Assembly: GCA_002559145.1 (NCBI GenBank)
Contig: NTXX01000011.1
Location: 384,123-448,122 of the forward strand
Source of the DNA: Bacillus sp. AFS006103
GTDB lineage: Bacteria; Bacillota; Bacilli; Bacillales; Cytobacillaceae
Direction of reading: 5' to 3'
DNA: 64,000 nucleotides
The position numbers and the translations under genes were made by a program. The notes below the pieces were generated by a model. That model saw nothing but the letters and a program-made list of their open reading frames with translations, was not told the DNA's origin and did not search any database. Below are positions 1-9,338 of this stretch, piece after piece. How positions within the stretch are numbered: position 1 is the first letter of the stretch; each line of letters begins with the position of its first letter.

Positions 1-98
1 AAGAGGTTATTGCTCACCCGGCATTCCAATTAGGTGATACGACAACAGACTTCGTTAACAAGTATTTAAAATCTAAAAAAGCAAATAACGTTAAATAG
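1..98 (+). CDS. acyl-CoA carboxylase biotin carboxylase subunit, C-terminal end (partial)
   Basis: Only the last 31 codons are in the window; the reading frame enters at base 3 and ends with TAG at 96-98. The tail contains HPAFQLGDTTTDFV, which resembles the extreme C-terminus of biotin carboxylase subunits such as YngH/AccC. The next gene is the matching biotin carrier, only 11 bases away and with its own RBS, and HMG-CoA lyase, enoyl-CoA hydratase and carboxyltransferase follow, exactly the B. subtilis yngH-yngHB-yngG-yngF-yngE order. The subunit would charge the carrier's biotin with CO2 using ATP. Identity is inferred mainly from context because so little sequence is visible. Confidence 0.7.
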   Translation, partial: EVIAHPAFQLGDTTTDFVNKYLKSKKANNVK

Positions 99-109
99 GA
101 GGAATAATC

Positions 110-322
110 ATGAGTGAAGTATTGGCAAGCATGGCAGGAAATGTATGGAAGATATTGGTTAAAGCTGGGGACCAGGTAGAAGAGGGTCAAGATGTAGTGA
201 TTTTAGAATCAATGAAAATGGAAATTCCAATTGCGGCCGAACTCGATGGAACGGTGAAAGAAGTGAAAGTGAATGAAGGCGACTTTGTTAATGAAGGCGA
301 CGTCATTGTAGTAGTTGAATAG
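110..322 (+). CDS. yngHB: biotin/lipoyl attachment carrier protein of an acyl-CoA carboxylase (YngHB-like)
   Basis: A 70-residue stand-alone biotinyl domain. The biotinylation motif ESMKMEIP lies at residues 33-40 with the acceptor lysine K36, and the flanking symmetric beta-strand halves (G20-D28 and G57-D64) are typical of the biotinyl fold. It carries the carboxyl group from the biotin carboxylase just upstream to the carboxyltransferase encoded at 2108-3652. RBS is an AGGAGG at 97-102. It matches B. subtilis YngHB in length and position within the leucine-degradation-type operon. Confidence 0.9.
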   Translation: MSEVLASMAGNVWKILVKAGDQVEEGQDVVILESMKMEIPIAAELDGTVKEVKVNEGDFVNEGDVIVVVE

Positions 323-354
323 AGCCTGAATAAGGGTGTAAAGGAGATGGAACA

Positions 355-1281
355 ATGAAGTGGCCGGTGAGTGTAACGATTAAAGAGGTTGGTCCTCGTG
401 ATGGATTGCAAAACGAAAAAACTTTCATTTCAACAGAAGATAAAATTGCTTGGATTAATCAATTGTCAGAAAGTGGGCTAAAACATCTCGAGATTACTTC
501 TTTTGTTAATCCCAAATGGATTCCTGCACTTTCAGATGCCGTTGCCGTGGCTGCTGGCATTACTAAAGTGCCCGGTGTCACCTATACAGCACTCGTTCCA
601 AACCTTCAAGGTTTGGAACAGGCATTTAAAGCGAACATTGATGAAGTGGCCGTGTTTATGTCGGCAAGTGAAACACATAACTTAAAAAATATTAATAAAA
701 CAATTGGTGCGACTTTCCCTGTGTTAAAAGACTTGGTCAGAGAAACCATTTCAGCCGGAAAATTAAGCAGAGGCTATGTTTCGACTGTTTTTGGTTGTCC
801 TTATGAGGGGAATGTCGATATCGATGCGGTCATAAGAGTGTCCGAAACATTATTTGACATGGGGATTGCAGAATTGTCTCTCGGGGATACGATCGGTGTG
901 GCCAATCCAAAGCAAGTTCAAGAAGTGTTAGAAGTGTTACTAAAGAGATTTCCGGCTGATAGATTAGCCATGCATTTTCATGATACAAGAGGAACGGCTT
1001 TGGCTAACATCTTAGTATCGTTAGAGATGGGAATTACCATTTTTGACTCTTCGCTTGGCGGCTTAGGAGGATGTCCTTATGCCCCCGGAGCATCTGGTAA
1101 CGTTGCAACAGACGATTTACTTTATATGCTTCACGGGATGGGAATTCACACGGGAGCTGATCAGCAAAAGCTGACTTCTGCATCCCAATTCATTCAGGAG
1201 AAGCTTGGCAGACCTTTACCTAGTAAAAGTTTTCAAGCTGCCAGCTCCTTGCTTGGTGGAAAGCTTGGAAATACCGTGTGA
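355..1281 (+). CDS. yngG: hydroxymethylglutaryl-CoA lyase
   Basis: Cleaves 3-hydroxy-3-methylglutaryl-CoA to acetoacetate and acetyl-CoA, the last step of leucine breakdown. The 308-residue protein is a DRE-TIM metallolyase: it opens with EVGPRDGLQNE (residues 11-21; the R-D pair is catalytic/metal binding), has the metal-ligand HFHDTRG motif near residue 207, and the GGLGGCPYAPGASGN loop with the catalytic cysteine near residue 240. RBS AAGGAG lies 8 bases before ATG. It sits between the biotin carrier and an enoyl-CoA hydratase, as in the yng operon, and the acetoacetate made can be activated by the CoA-transferase encoded downstream. Confidence 0.94.
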   Translation: MKWPVSVTIKEVGPRDGLQNEKTFISTEDKIAWINQLSESGLKHLEITSFVNPKWIPALSDAVAVAAGITKVPGVTYTALVPNLQGLEQAFKANIDEVAVFMSASETHNLKNINKTIGATFPVLKDLVRETISAGKLSRGYVSTVFGCPYEGNVDIDAVIRVSETLFDMGIAELSLGDTIGVANPKQVQEVLEVLLKRFPADRLAMHFHDTRGTALANILVSLEMGITIFDSSLGGLGGCPYAPGASGNVATDDLLYMLHGMGIHTGADQQKLTSASQFIQEKLGRPLPSKSFQAASSLLGGKLGNTV

Positions 1282-1294
1282 GAAAGGTGAGATC

Positions 1295-2077
1295 ATGACT
1301 AATACCATAGTAGTTAACAAGTTAGAAAACGGAATCGTGCTGATTACTTTAAATAGGCCGGAAGCAGCTAATGCTTTATCCATACAGATGTTAGAGGGGC
1401 TCAAGGATGCCATCCTTACCTGTAAATATGATCGATCCGTCCGCTGTATCGTCATTACCGGGGCCGGGGAGAAGGCTTTTTGTGCTGGAGCTGATTTAAA
1501 GGAACGAGCTGGAATGGATCCGGTTCAGGTGAGGAAGACGGTTTCCCTAATCCGTGATACGATCAATTCTTTAGAATTTTTACCCCAACCGGTCATAGCG
1601 GCAGTGAACGGCGTTGCATTTGGCGGAGGAACTGAACTAGCGCTCGCTTGTGATATCCGTATTGCCTCTGAAACTGCGAAACTCGGACTGACGGAAACTT
1701 CCTTAGGAATTATTCCAGGGGCAGGCGGAACACAGCGTTTAGCAAGATTAGTAGGAAAAGGACGTGCCAAAGAGCTGATTTTCACTGCCAGACGTATTGA
1801 AGCAAAAGAAGCCCTTGAGATTGGTTTAGTAGAGTATACGGTCCCTGTTGCAAGCTTAATGGATAAAGCATTAGAAGTCGCGGGACAAATTGTTCGGAAT
1901 GGCCCGATTGCCGTCGCGCAAGCAAAGTTCGCCATCGATAAAGGCTATGATGTCGATATAAATACAGGTCTTGCGATTGAACAAAATGCCTATGAAGTGA
2001 CGATGCCAACAAAGGATCGATTAGAAGGATTACAGGCTTTTAAGGAGAAACGCGCCCCAATTTACAGGGGAGAATAA
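1295..2077 (+). CDS. yngF: enoyl-CoA hydratase (methylglutaconyl-CoA hydratase type)
   Basis: A 260-residue crotonase-fold protein. The oxyanion-hole segments are visible: CAGADLKERAGM near residue 65 and the AAVNGVAFGGGTELALACD block near residues 100-120, plus the second acidic catalytic region GLTETSLGIIPGAGGTQRL. ATG 1295 is chosen over upstream in-frame starts because AAAGGTGA at 1283-1290 is correctly spaced and longer versions would overlap the lyase gene. In the leucine pathway it would hydrate 3-methylglutaconyl-CoA to HMG-CoA, the substrate of the preceding gene's product. Substrate is inferred from operon context; the fold alone is not substrate specific. Confidence 0.9.
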   Translation: MTNTIVVNKLENGIVLITLNRPEAANALSIQMLEGLKDAILTCKYDRSVRCIVITGAGEKAFCAGADLKERAGMDPVQVRKTVSLIRDTINSLEFLPQPVIAAVNGVAFGGGTELALACDIRIASETAKLGLTETSLGIIPGAGGTQRLARLVGKGRAKELIFTARRIEAKEALEIGLVEYTVPVASLMDKALEVAGQIVRNGPIAVAQAKFAIDKGYDVDINTGLAIEQNAYEVTMPTKDRLEGLQAFKEKRAPIYRGE

Positions 2078-2107
2078 GAAAACTAGATAAATAAAGGAGG
2101 AGAAATA

Positions 2108-3652
2108 ATGACAGTGGATATGAAACCTCTACAACAAACACTGCAAGATCGAGTCGAGCAAATCAAAAAGGGCGGAGCTCCCAAATATCATGAAAAGAAC
2201 CAAGAGCAAGGAAAACTATTCGTTCGTGATCGTTTATCACTTTTATTCGATCCTGGCTTTGAATTAGAGGATGCTTTATTTGCAAACTGTATGGCGGGGG
2301 ATCTTCCTGCAGATGGTGTCGTGACAGGAATGGGCAAGATTAATGGTCAGCTTGTCTGTGTGATGGCCAATGATTCAACAATCAAAGCGGGTTCTTGGGG
2401 AGCTCGAACGGTTGAGAAAATCATTCGAATTCAGGAAACGGCTGAAAAACTTCGTGTGCCATTAGTATACTTGGTAGATTCAGCCGGGGCGCGGATAACG
2501 GATCAGGTGGAAATGTTCCCGGGACGTCGTGGGGCAGGGAGAATCTTTTACAATCAAGTGAAACTTTCAGGTAAAATCCCTCAAATCTGTATTCTGTTTG
2601 GACCATCTGCGGCCGGCGGAGCTTATATTCCGGCTTTTTGTGACATTGTCATTATGGTTGATAAAAATGCATCGATGTACCTGGGTTCACCGAGAATGGC
2701 CGAAATGGTTATTGGTGAAAAAGTAACCTTAGAGGAAATGGGCGGTGCCCGCATGCACTGTTCTGTTTCAGGCTGCGGTGATGTTCTGGCGAAAAATGAA
2801 GAAGAAGCCATTTCAATGGCGAGAAACTATCTTTCTTATTTCCCTGCTAATTTTTCAGAGAAACCGCCAGTTCATGAGGCTGTTGCTCCTAAACTATTGA
2901 AAAGGCCATTAGAAGAGCTGATTCCGTCTAATCAGAATGCAGCATTTAATATGCATGATCTCATTAATGGGATTATTGATGAAGGTTCCTTCTTTGAAAT
3001 CAAAAAACTTTTTGCTGGCGAACTTATTACAGGACTTGCTCGTATGGAGGGGAAATCAGTCGGAATTATCGCCAATCAGCCACGTGTTAAAGGCGGAGTT
3101 TTATTCCACGATTCAGCAGATAAGGCCGCAAAATTTATTAATCTTTGTGATGCCTACCATATTCCCCTTTTGTTTCTAGTTGATGTACCCGGATTTATGA
3201 TAGGGACAAAAGTAGAACGGGCAGGAATCATTCGCCATGGGGCGAAGATGATTTCAGCTATGGCTGAAGCAAGTGTTCCAAAAATCTCAGTTATCGTCCG
3301 TAAAGCATATGGTGCTGGTCTTTATGCAATGGCTGGCCCTGCATTTGAACCGGATGCTTGTCTTGCTTTGCCTTCAGCACAAATTGCGGTAATGGGACCA
3401 GAAGCAGCAGTAAATGCCGTATATGCTAATAAAATTGCTTCGCTGCCTGAAGAAGAACGTGCCGCATTCATCGAACAAAAACGAGAGGAATATAAAGAAG
3501 ATATTGATATTTACCATTTAGCTTCTGAAATGGTGATCGACGGGATTATTCCAGCAAACTCATTGCGAAAAGAGCTGGTGAACCGTTTTGATGCATACTC
3601 ATCAAAATATCTCATTTTTTCAGAACGGAAACACGCTGTATATCCAGTCTGA
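2108..3652 (+). CDS. yngE: acyl-CoA carboxylase carboxyltransferase subunit (methylcrotonyl-CoA type)
   Basis: A 514-residue carboxyltransferase of the AccD5/PccB/MccB family with two crotonase-like halves. The first half contains VYLVDSAGARITDQ and GPSAAGGAYIPAF (oxyanion-hole glycines), the second contains LFLVDVPGFMIGTKVE and KAYGAGLYAMAGPAF. It transfers the carboxyl group from the biotin carrier to an acyl-CoA, most likely 3-methylcrotonyl-CoA given the HMG-CoA lyase in the operon. RBS AAAGGAGGAG precedes ATG 2108. Propionyl-CoA carboxylase is the main alternative by sequence, but the gene set argues for leucine catabolism. Confidence 0.92.
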   Translation: MTVDMKPLQQTLQDRVEQIKKGGAPKYHEKNQEQGKLFVRDRLSLLFDPGFELEDALFANCMAGDLPADGVVTGMGKINGQLVCVMANDSTIKAGSWGARTVEKIIRIQETAEKLRVPLVYLVDSAGARITDQVEMFPGRRGAGRIFYNQVKLSGKIPQICILFGPSAAGGAYIPAFCDIVIMVDKNASMYLGSPRMAEMVIGEKVTLEEMGGARMHCSVSGCGDVLAKNEEEAISMARNYLSYFPANFSEKPPVHEAVAPKLLKRPLEELIPSNQNAAFNMHDLINGIIDEGSFFEIKKLFAGELITGLARMEGKSVGIIANQPRVKGGVLFHDSADKAAKFINLCDAYHIPLLFLVDVPGFMIGTKVERAGIIRHGAKMISAMAEASVPKISVIVRKAYGAGLYAMAGPAFEPDACLALPSAQIAVMGPEAAVNAVYANKIASLPEEERAAFIEQKREEYKEDIDIYHLASEMVIDGIIPANSLRKELVNRFDAYSSKYLIFSERKHAVYPV

Positions 3653-3699
3653 TTTATTAAAGTCAATTGTAAAAGTTTAAATCTAAGGAGGCGGATCCA

Positions 3700-4401
3700 G
3701 TGAAGAATGGGAAAGTTGTGAATTCCTTCACCGAAGCAATAAAAGATATTTCAGATGGCGCTACCATCATCGTCGGAGGTTTCGGACTGTGCGGAATTCC
3801 CGAAAAGGCAATTCTTGCCTTAAGAGATCAGGGAACAAAGGATTTAACCATCGTTAGTAATAACTGTGGCGTGGATGATTGGGGGCTTGGTCTGCTGCTT
3901 GCCAATAAGCAAATTAAGAAAATGGTTTCATCGTATGTCGGTGAAAATAAAATTTTTGAAAAGCAGTTTTTAAGTGGTGAGCTTGAGGTTGAGCTAGTCC
4001 CTCAAGGAACGCTTGCAGAACGAATTCGTGCTGGCGGCGCAGGAATACCTGGTTTTTATACGGCTACTGGGGTGGGAACACCAATTGCAGAAGGAAAAGA
4101 ACACAAAGAGTTTAACGGAAGAACTTATTTATTAGAAGAGGGAATTGTCGGTGAGTTTGCCCTAGTAAAAGCCTGGAAGGCCGACCCGCTAGGAAACCTT
4201 GTTTTCCGAAAAACATCCCGAAACTTTAATCCATTGGCAGCCATGGCGGGAAAAATTACGATTGCAGAAGTTGAGGAAATCGTTGAAGTAGGAGAGTTAA
4301 ATCCAGATGAAATCCATACCCCTGGAATTTATGTTCAACGTGTCCTGCTCGGAACAAACTATGAAAAACGGATAGAAAGACGCACAGTAGTACAAGCTTA
4401 A
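3700..4401 (+). CDS. scoA: 3-oxoacid CoA-transferase subunit A
   Basis: A 233-residue family I CoA-transferase alpha subunit. The N-terminal glycine-rich loop [16 protein letters not shown] (residues 24-39) is diagnostic, and the middle carries [15 protein letters not shown]. It starts with GTG at 3700 behind a full AAGGAGG. Paired with the beta subunit downstream it would move CoA from succinyl-CoA to acetoacetate, so acetoacetate released by the HMG-CoA lyase upstream can re-enter metabolism as acetoacetyl-CoA. Only 47 bases separate it from the carboxyltransferase gene and no terminator is seen between them, so it probably belongs to the same transcript. Confidence 0.92.
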   Translation: MKNGKVVNSFTEAIKDISDGATIIVGGFGLCGIPEKAILALRDQGTKDLTIVSNNCGVDDWGLGLLLANKQIKKMVSSYVGENKIFEKQFLSGELEVELVPQGTLAERIRAGGAGIPGFYTATGVGTPIAEGKEHKEFNGRTYLLEEGIVGEFALVKAWKADPLGNLVFRKTSRNFNPLAAMAGKITIAEVEEIVEVGELNPDEIHTPGIYVQRVLLGTNYEKRIERRTVVQA

Positions 4402-4484
4402 TAGTTTTTTTAAGAATGTTGATGGGAGCAAAGCGCCTGGAGCGAAAATCAACAGCTAAGTTTAAGAGACAAGGAGTGAGTGGA

Positions 4485-5135
4485 TTGAAGGATGCGCGAT
4501 TAACCATTGTAAAACGTGCGGTTCAAGAAATTCAGGATGGAATGAACGTGAATTTAGGAATTGGGATCCCAACCCTTATTGCCAATGAAATTCCAAGCGA
4601 ATACAATGTCATGTTACAATCAGAAAATGGCTTATTGGGCATTGGCCCTTATCCGGTTGAAGGTACAGAAGACCCTGATCTAATAAATGCGGGAAAAGAA
4701 ACAGTAACAGACGTACCGGGTGCTTCCTATTTCGACAGTGCGGAATCATTTGCTATGATTCGCGGCGGTCATATCGACCTTGCCATCTTAGGGGGAATGG
4801 AAGTTTCACAAACAGGAGATTTGGCTAACTGGATGATTCCCGGGAAGATGGTCAAAGGAATGGGCGGCGCCATGGATTTAGTAAACGGCGCAAAACGTGT
4901 GGTGGTTATTATGGAACATGTAAATAAACACGGTGAATCAAAGGTCAAAGCAGAATGTACGCTTCCTCTTACCGGAAAAGAAGTGGTGCACCGTTTAATC
5001 ACTGATTTGGCTGTATTTGATTTCACTCCAGAAGGAATGGTTCTCGTAGAAACCCAGGACGGAGTATCTGTTGAAGAAGTGGTTGAAAAAACGGAGGCTT
5101 CATTTAAAATTGGTATCATCTCATCAGTTAAGTAA
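4485..5135 (+). CDS. scoB: 3-oxoacid CoA-transferase subunit B
   Basis: Beta subunit of family I CoA-transferase, 216 residues from the chosen start. The catalytic glutamate lies in the [10 protein letters not shown] motif (near residue 46), and [11 protein letters not shown] is also typical. The frame is open back to 4416, but TTG 4485 is the better start: AAGGAGTG at 4471-4478 is well placed and known subunits begin shortly before the [18 protein letters not shown] region. It completes the enzyme with the preceding gene; the 83-base spacer between them is long for this pair but shows no terminator. Confidence 0.92.
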   Translation: MKDARLTIVKRAVQEIQDGMNVNLGIGIPTLIANEIPSEYNVMLQSENGLLGIGPYPVEGTEDPDLINAGKETVTDVPGASYFDSAESFAMIRGGHIDLAILGGMEVSQTGDLANWMIPGKMVKGMGGAMDLVNGAKRVVVIMEHVNKHGESKVKAECTLPLTGKEVVHRLITDLAVFDFTPEGMVLVETQDGVSVEEVVEKTEASFKIGIISSVK

Positions 5136-5212
5136 AAGGCTGGACCCCATGGATGGTGAAACAGAAGATTGCCGAATCAGCCGCTTCTATTTTTTACCTA
5201 ATAATCCAAAAC

Positions 5213-5243
5213 TCTATTGTCACATGACAATAGGGTTTTTTTT
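5213..5243 (+). terminator. intrinsic terminator after the leucine/CoA-transferase operon
   Basis: Inverted repeat CTATTGT (5214-5220) / ACAATAG (5227-5233) followed by a run of nine T. It closes the operon that ends with scoB. Confidence 0.85.
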
Positions 5244-5425
5244 GCAGGGTAGGAAGAATGATACAATCCTATTTTAGAATAAATTTTTCATTATAATCAC
5301 TTCTCGAATAAATTGCCAATGAATAGCCTCCACTTTTATATGTCAATTTGCCTTTATGAATATTTAATGACATTTTCTATCTAGAAGATGTATTTTAAGT
5401 GACTTTGTAATAAACTTTTTTTAGA

Positions 5426-5441
5426 TGTGATTTATATCACA
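5426..5441 (+). promoter_or_regulatory. Fnr/CRP-type palindrome upstream of qoxA
   Basis: TGTGA-TTTATA-TCACA is a perfect match to the TGTGA-N6-TCACA consensus of Fnr-family regulators. Its centre is about 62 bases before the qoxA start codon, in the 360-base gap after scoB, which otherwise holds only the terminator at 5213-5243 and AT-rich sequence. A centre at -41.5 would put the transcription start near 5475. Whether it activates or represses cannot be read from sequence. Confidence 0.6.
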
Positions 5442-5495
5442 ATATATGAAACATTTAATTTAGAAATATCTTAGATTAAAGAAAGGGTTGCTAAA

Positions 5496-6401
5496 ATGAA
5501 AATAAAATCGGTTTTAGTATTATTGGTATTCACTATTGTCACAGTGCTTACGGGATGTGAACCACTCATGGTTCTTGATCCTAAGGGGCCACAAGCCAAA
5601 AGGCAAGCCCATGACATTTTGCTGTCCATAGGCATCATGTCATTTATTGTGATTATTGTTTTTGCTATTTTGATATATGTGTTAATAAAGTACCGTGCCT
5701 CAAAGCAAAGCCCGAACTATGAACCTCCTCACATTGAAGGAAATAAATGGGTCGAGATCATCTGTGTCGGAATTCCTGTCATAATAGTAACTTATTTTTC
5801 ATTTGTATCTGTTCAAAGTAATTATATTGTGGAAGCAAAACCACAAGGATACCAGGATAAGGAACCTTTAGTTATTTATGCTTCATCCTCTGATTGGAAA
5901 TGGCATTTTAGTTACCCGGAGGAAAATATCGAAACGGTTAACTATTTGTATATTCCAACAGACCGTCCGATTGAATTTAAGCTCTATTCCTATGGGCCTA
6001 TTACAAGCTTCTGGATTCCGCAGCTTGGCGGACAAAAATATGCGATGTCTAATATGACTACCACCTTGAATTTAGCTGCTGATGAACCAGGAGAAATGAT
6101 GGGGCGCAATGCGAACTTCAGTGGTAAAGGATCTGCTGAAAATATGTTCAATGTCACAGCAATGTCTGAAAAGGATTTTGATAAATGGGTAAAAGACGTT
6201 AAAAAAACCGCAAAGCCACTAACAGAGGGACAATTTAATAAATTATTAAAACCGGGTCATCTCGGACAAATGACCTTCACTGGTACTCATTTAAACTTTA
6301 GTCCTCCACCTGAACATCATAATAGTGAATCCACTAAATCAGTGGAAGGTCATGAGGAACATTCTCAAATGGACATGTCAGACCACAAAAGTCATCAGTA
6401 A
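5496..6401 (+). CDS. qoxA: cytochrome aa3-600 menaquinol oxidase subunit II
   Basis: A 301-residue lipoprotein: signal peptide with lipobox VLTGC (Cys21), two membrane helices (about 40-65 and 85-105), then a cupredoxin-like domain (about 125-215). The region equivalent to the CuA site of cytochrome c oxidase lacks the Cys/His ligand set, as expected for a quinol oxidase. The C-terminal tail is His-, Asp- and Glu-rich (SPPPEHHNSES onward) and probably lies outside the membrane. First gene of the qoxABCD operon; RBS GAAAGGG at 5480-5486. Confidence 0.94.
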   Translation: MKIKSVLVLLVFTIVTVLTGCEPLMVLDPKGPQAKRQAHDILLSIGIMSFIVIIVFAILIYVLIKYRASKQSPNYEPPHIEGNKWVEIICVGIPVIIVTYFSFVSVQSNYIVEAKPQGYQDKEPLVIYASSSDWKWHFSYPEENIETVNYLYIPTDRPIEFKLYSYGPITSFWIPQLGGQKYAMSNMTTTLNLAADEPGEMMGRNANFSGKGSAENMFNVTAMSEKDFDKWVKDVKKTAKPLTEGQFNKLLKPGHLGQMTFTGTHLNFSPPPEHHNSESTKSVEGHEEHSQMDMSDHKSHQ

Positions 6402-6464
6402 ATATTAAATGTTTTATGAATGAACAATTGTTAAAATACATTTTTCGAAAGGAGTCAGTACAGG

Positions 6465-8411
6465 ATGGATTTTTTACACCGTTTTGCCGTACCAAATCCA
6501 AGTATTGCGATATATGCATCAATGGTTGCGATTGGCCTTACCGTAGTCGCTATTTTCGCGGGCTTAACCTATTTTAAAAAGTGGGGGTATTTATGGCGTG
6601 AATGGTTAACAACGGTTGACCATAAACGAATTGGAATTATGTATTTAATCTCTGCCTTAATTATGTTATTTCGGGGTGGAGTAGACGCAATTATGATGCG
6701 TGCACAGCTTGCTGTACCTGAAAATAAGCTGATGGATGCCCAGCATTATAATGAGGTTTTCTCAACACACGGAGTTATTATGCTTTTATTTATGGCAATG
6801 CCATTCATCTTTGCTTTTATGAACTATCTTGTTCCATTACAAATTGGGGCTCGTGATGTAGCTTTCCCAAGATTAAACGCATTAAGCTTTTGGCTATTCT
6901 TCTTCGGTGCGATGCTGCTGAATATCTCTTTTGTTGTCGGAGGCTCACCTGATGCAGGATGGACTTCCTATTTTCCTCTTGCTGGAAATGAGCTTAGTCC
7001 ATCGGTCGGAACGAACTATTATATGTTCGCCATTCAAATATCCGGTCTCGGTTCACTTATGACAGGTATTAACATGATTACAACGATTATTAAAATGAGA
7101 GCGCCAAGTATGACATTAATGAAAATGCCGATGTTTACCTGGTCTACATTGGTTGCAAACCTAATCATTGTAACAGTTTTCCCTGTATTAACAGTGGCGC
7201 TTGCGATGGGATCAATGGACAGACTCTTTGGTACCCATTTCTTCTCAACAACAAATGGCGGGATGGATATGCTCTGGGCAAACCTTTTCTGGGTTTGGGG
7301 ACATCCTGAAGTATATATTCTCGTTTTGCCTGCGTTTGGATTATATAGTGAAATTATTTCAACCTTTGCCGGTCGAAACCTTTATGGCTATAAATCAATG
7401 GTTGCTTCAATGGTAATTATCTCAGCCCTTTCATGTTTGGTTTGGGCTCACCATTTCTTTACAATGGGTCAAGGCCCTACGGCAAATAGTTTCTTTTCGA
7501 TAACAACGATGGCCATTTCAGTTCCGACTGGAGTTAAGATGTTTAACTGGTTATTCACATTATGGAAAGGGAAGATTCGTTTCACCGTACCAATGTTGTA
7601 TTCCATCGGTTTTATTCCGCTTTTTGTGATTGGCGGAATGACAGGGGTTATGTTGGCGATGTCGGCTGCTGATTATCAATACCATAATACAATGTTTTTA
7701 GTAGCACACTTCCATAATGTCATCATCCCTGGTGTTGTATTTGCTATGCTTGCTGGTCTTACGTACTATTGGCCAAAAATGTTTGGCTTTATGTTAAATG
7801 AAAGAATTGGGAAATGGGCATTTTGGCTTTTATCCATCGGATTTTGCTTAGCATTCTTCCCAATGTATATAACTGGTTTGGACGGCCAAGCACGCCGTAT
7901 GTACACATATTCTGAGGCGACTGGCTATGGAACTTTAAATATGGTTTCATTTGTTGGTGCGGGTATTATGGCAATCAGCTTTGCCATAATCGTATACAAC
8001 GTATATTACAGTGTTCGTTATTCACCAAGAAATATTAGCGCAGATCCTTGGGATGCTCGTTCATTGGAATGGGCTACACATACTCCTGTCCCGGAATATA
8101 ACTTTGCAATTACACCAAATGTTGCTTCTAGTCAGGCATTCTGGGATACCAAGAAAAAAGGTCATGAGCTGTTTTCAGGTGAATTGGAAAAAATTCATAT
8201 GCCTAATAACAGCGGAATTCCATTTATAATGGGTGCAATTTTCTTCGTGTGGGGATTTTCATTCATTTTCTCATTGTGGATTCCAGCTATTATTTCAACG
8301 ATTGCAATTCTAGCATGCTTGGTACTTCGCTCATTTGAAGTAGATCATGGCCGTTATATTTCTGTTAAAGAAATTGAAGAAACCGAAATCAAATTGCGAG
8401 GTGTTAACTAA
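6465..8411 (+). CDS. qoxB: cytochrome aa3-600 menaquinol oxidase subunit I
   Basis: The 648-residue haem-copper subunit I. Visible motifs: DHKRIGIMY near the N-terminus, the CuB ligand region WGHPEVY with its H-to-Y crosslink pair, the WAHHFFTMG His-His pair, and HFHNVIIPG with the haem ligands. About 14-15 hydrophobic helices. It reduces O2 to water with electrons from menaquinol and pumps protons. RBS AAAGGAG precedes ATG 6465; its TAA shares one base with the ATG of qoxC, showing translational coupling. Confidence 0.96.
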   Translation: MDFLHRFAVPNPSIAIYASMVAIGLTVVAIFAGLTYFKKWGYLWREWLTTVDHKRIGIMYLISALIMLFRGGVDAIMMRAQLAVPENKLMDAQHYNEVFSTHGVIMLLFMAMPFIFAFMNYLVPLQIGARDVAFPRLNALSFWLFFFGAMLLNISFVVGGSPDAGWTSYFPLAGNELSPSVGTNYYMFAIQISGLGSLMTGINMITTIIKMRAPSMTLMKMPMFTWSTLVANLIIVTVFPVLTVALAMGSMDRLFGTHFFSTTNGGMDMLWANLFWVWGHPEVYILVLPAFGLYSEIISTFAGRNLYGYKSMVASMVIISALSCLVWAHHFFTMGQGPTANSFFSITTMAISVPTGVKMFNWLFTLWKGKIRFTVPMLYSIGFIPLFVIGGMTGVMLAMSAADYQYHNTMFLVAHFHNVIIPGVVFAMLAGLTYYWPKMFGFMLNERIGKWAFWLLSIGFCLAFFPMYITGLDGQARRMYTYSEATGYGTLNMVSFVGAGIMAISFAIIVYNVYYSVRYSPRNISADPWDARSLEWATHTPVPEYNFAITPNVASSQAFWDTKKKGHELFSGELEKIHMPNNSGIPFIMGAIFFVWGFSFIFSLWIPAIISTIAILACLVLRSFEVDHGRYISVKEIEETEIKLRGVN

Positions 8412-9007
8412 TGAAAATCGATCACTCGCTGCCATTAGAATATAGTACAAAACAAAATGACCAAAATATTTTTGGCTTTTGGGTTTTCCTTGCGGCTGAA
8501 ATTATGCTGTTTGCGACACTTTTTACGTCCTATTTTACGCTAGAGCATAGAGTAGGTAATGGACCAAGTGGATCCGAAATTTTTGAAATTACCCCAGTTT
8601 TAATTGAAACACTAGTTTTATTGACAAGTAGTTTTACAATTGGGCTTGGCATTCACGCGATGCGTATCGGGAAACAAAAAGCGATGTTAACATTTTTTGC
8701 GATCACACTTGTTCTCGGTTTAGGCTTCCTAGGCTTTGAAATTGATGAATTTCTTACGTATATCCATGAAGGGGCAACACTGCAGACAAGTGCGTTTACA
8801 GCTATTCTAATGATGACATTGGGAACACACGGCGCGCACGTTACCTTCGGATTATTCTGGGGAGCCGGCATTCTTATGCAGATAAAAAAACGTGGTTTAA
8901 CTCCCGAAACAACAAATAAATCATTTATCTTCTCGTTATATTGGCATTTCCTGGATGTCGTGTGGATCTTTATTTTCAGCTTCATTTATTTGAAAGGAAT
9001 GATGTAA
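8411..9007 (+). CDS. qoxC: cytochrome aa3-600 menaquinol oxidase subunit III
   Basis: A 198-residue, five-helix subunit III of the haem-copper oxidase. It contains FWVFLAAEIMLFATLF at the start of helix 1 and the conserved LGTHGAHVTFGLFWG and YWHFLDVVWIFIF segments of helices 4 and 5. One-base overlap with qoxB and one base before the qoxD start place it firmly in the operon. It stabilises the catalytic subunit rather than carrying cofactors. Confidence 0.95.
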   Translation: MKIDHSLPLEYSTKQNDQNIFGFWVFLAAEIMLFATLFTSYFTLEHRVGNGPSGSEIFEITPVLIETLVLLTSSFTIGLGIHAMRIGKQKAMLTFFAITLVLGLGFLGFEIDEFLTYIHEGATLQTSAFTAILMMTLGTHGAHVTFGLFWGAGILMQIKKRGLTPETTNKSFIFSLYWHFLDVVWIFIFSFIYLKGMM

Positions 9008-9008
9008 T

Positions 9009-9290
9009 ATGAGCGAATTATTCCCACGAAAACAAATAATGGGCTTTGTCTTTTCTCTTTCATTTACGGCAGTCGCTCTTGCCGTTTACTTTTTACATTT
9101 GTCTTTTGCAATGGGGATGTTTGTACTTGTTGTTACAGCATTTGCACAGGCACTCCTCCAGCTCGTTGTATTCATGCATGCTGGTGAGACAAATGAAAAA
9201 TGGATTATTTATGGAAAAGTATTTTTTATGATTACAGTGGCATTAGTCACCATTTTAGGTACATTACTCATTTTTCTTTGGGATATGTAG
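9009..9290 (+). CDS. qoxD: cytochrome aa3-600 menaquinol oxidase subunit IV
   Basis: A 93-residue protein with three membrane helices (about 10-30, 35-60, 68-92). The FAQALLQLVVFMHAGE segment is typical of subunit IV of bacterial quinol oxidases. Last gene of the qox operon, followed at once by a hairpin terminator. Confidence 0.93.
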   Translation: MSELFPRKQIMGFVFSLSFTAVALAVYFLHLSFAMGMFVLVVTAFAQALLQLVVFMHAGETNEKWIIYGKVFFMITVALVTILGTLLIFLWDM

Positions 9291-9296
9291 GAGGAA

Positions 9297-9322
9297 AGGG
9301 AGCGTTTTTAACGCTCTCTTTT
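9297..9322 (+). terminator. terminator of the qox operon
   Basis: GAGCGTT (9300-9306) / AACGCTC (9310-9316) hairpin with a three-base loop, followed by TCTTTTC. Seven bases after qoxD. Confidence 0.8.
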
Positions 9323-9338
9323 CAATTACATATTTTTT

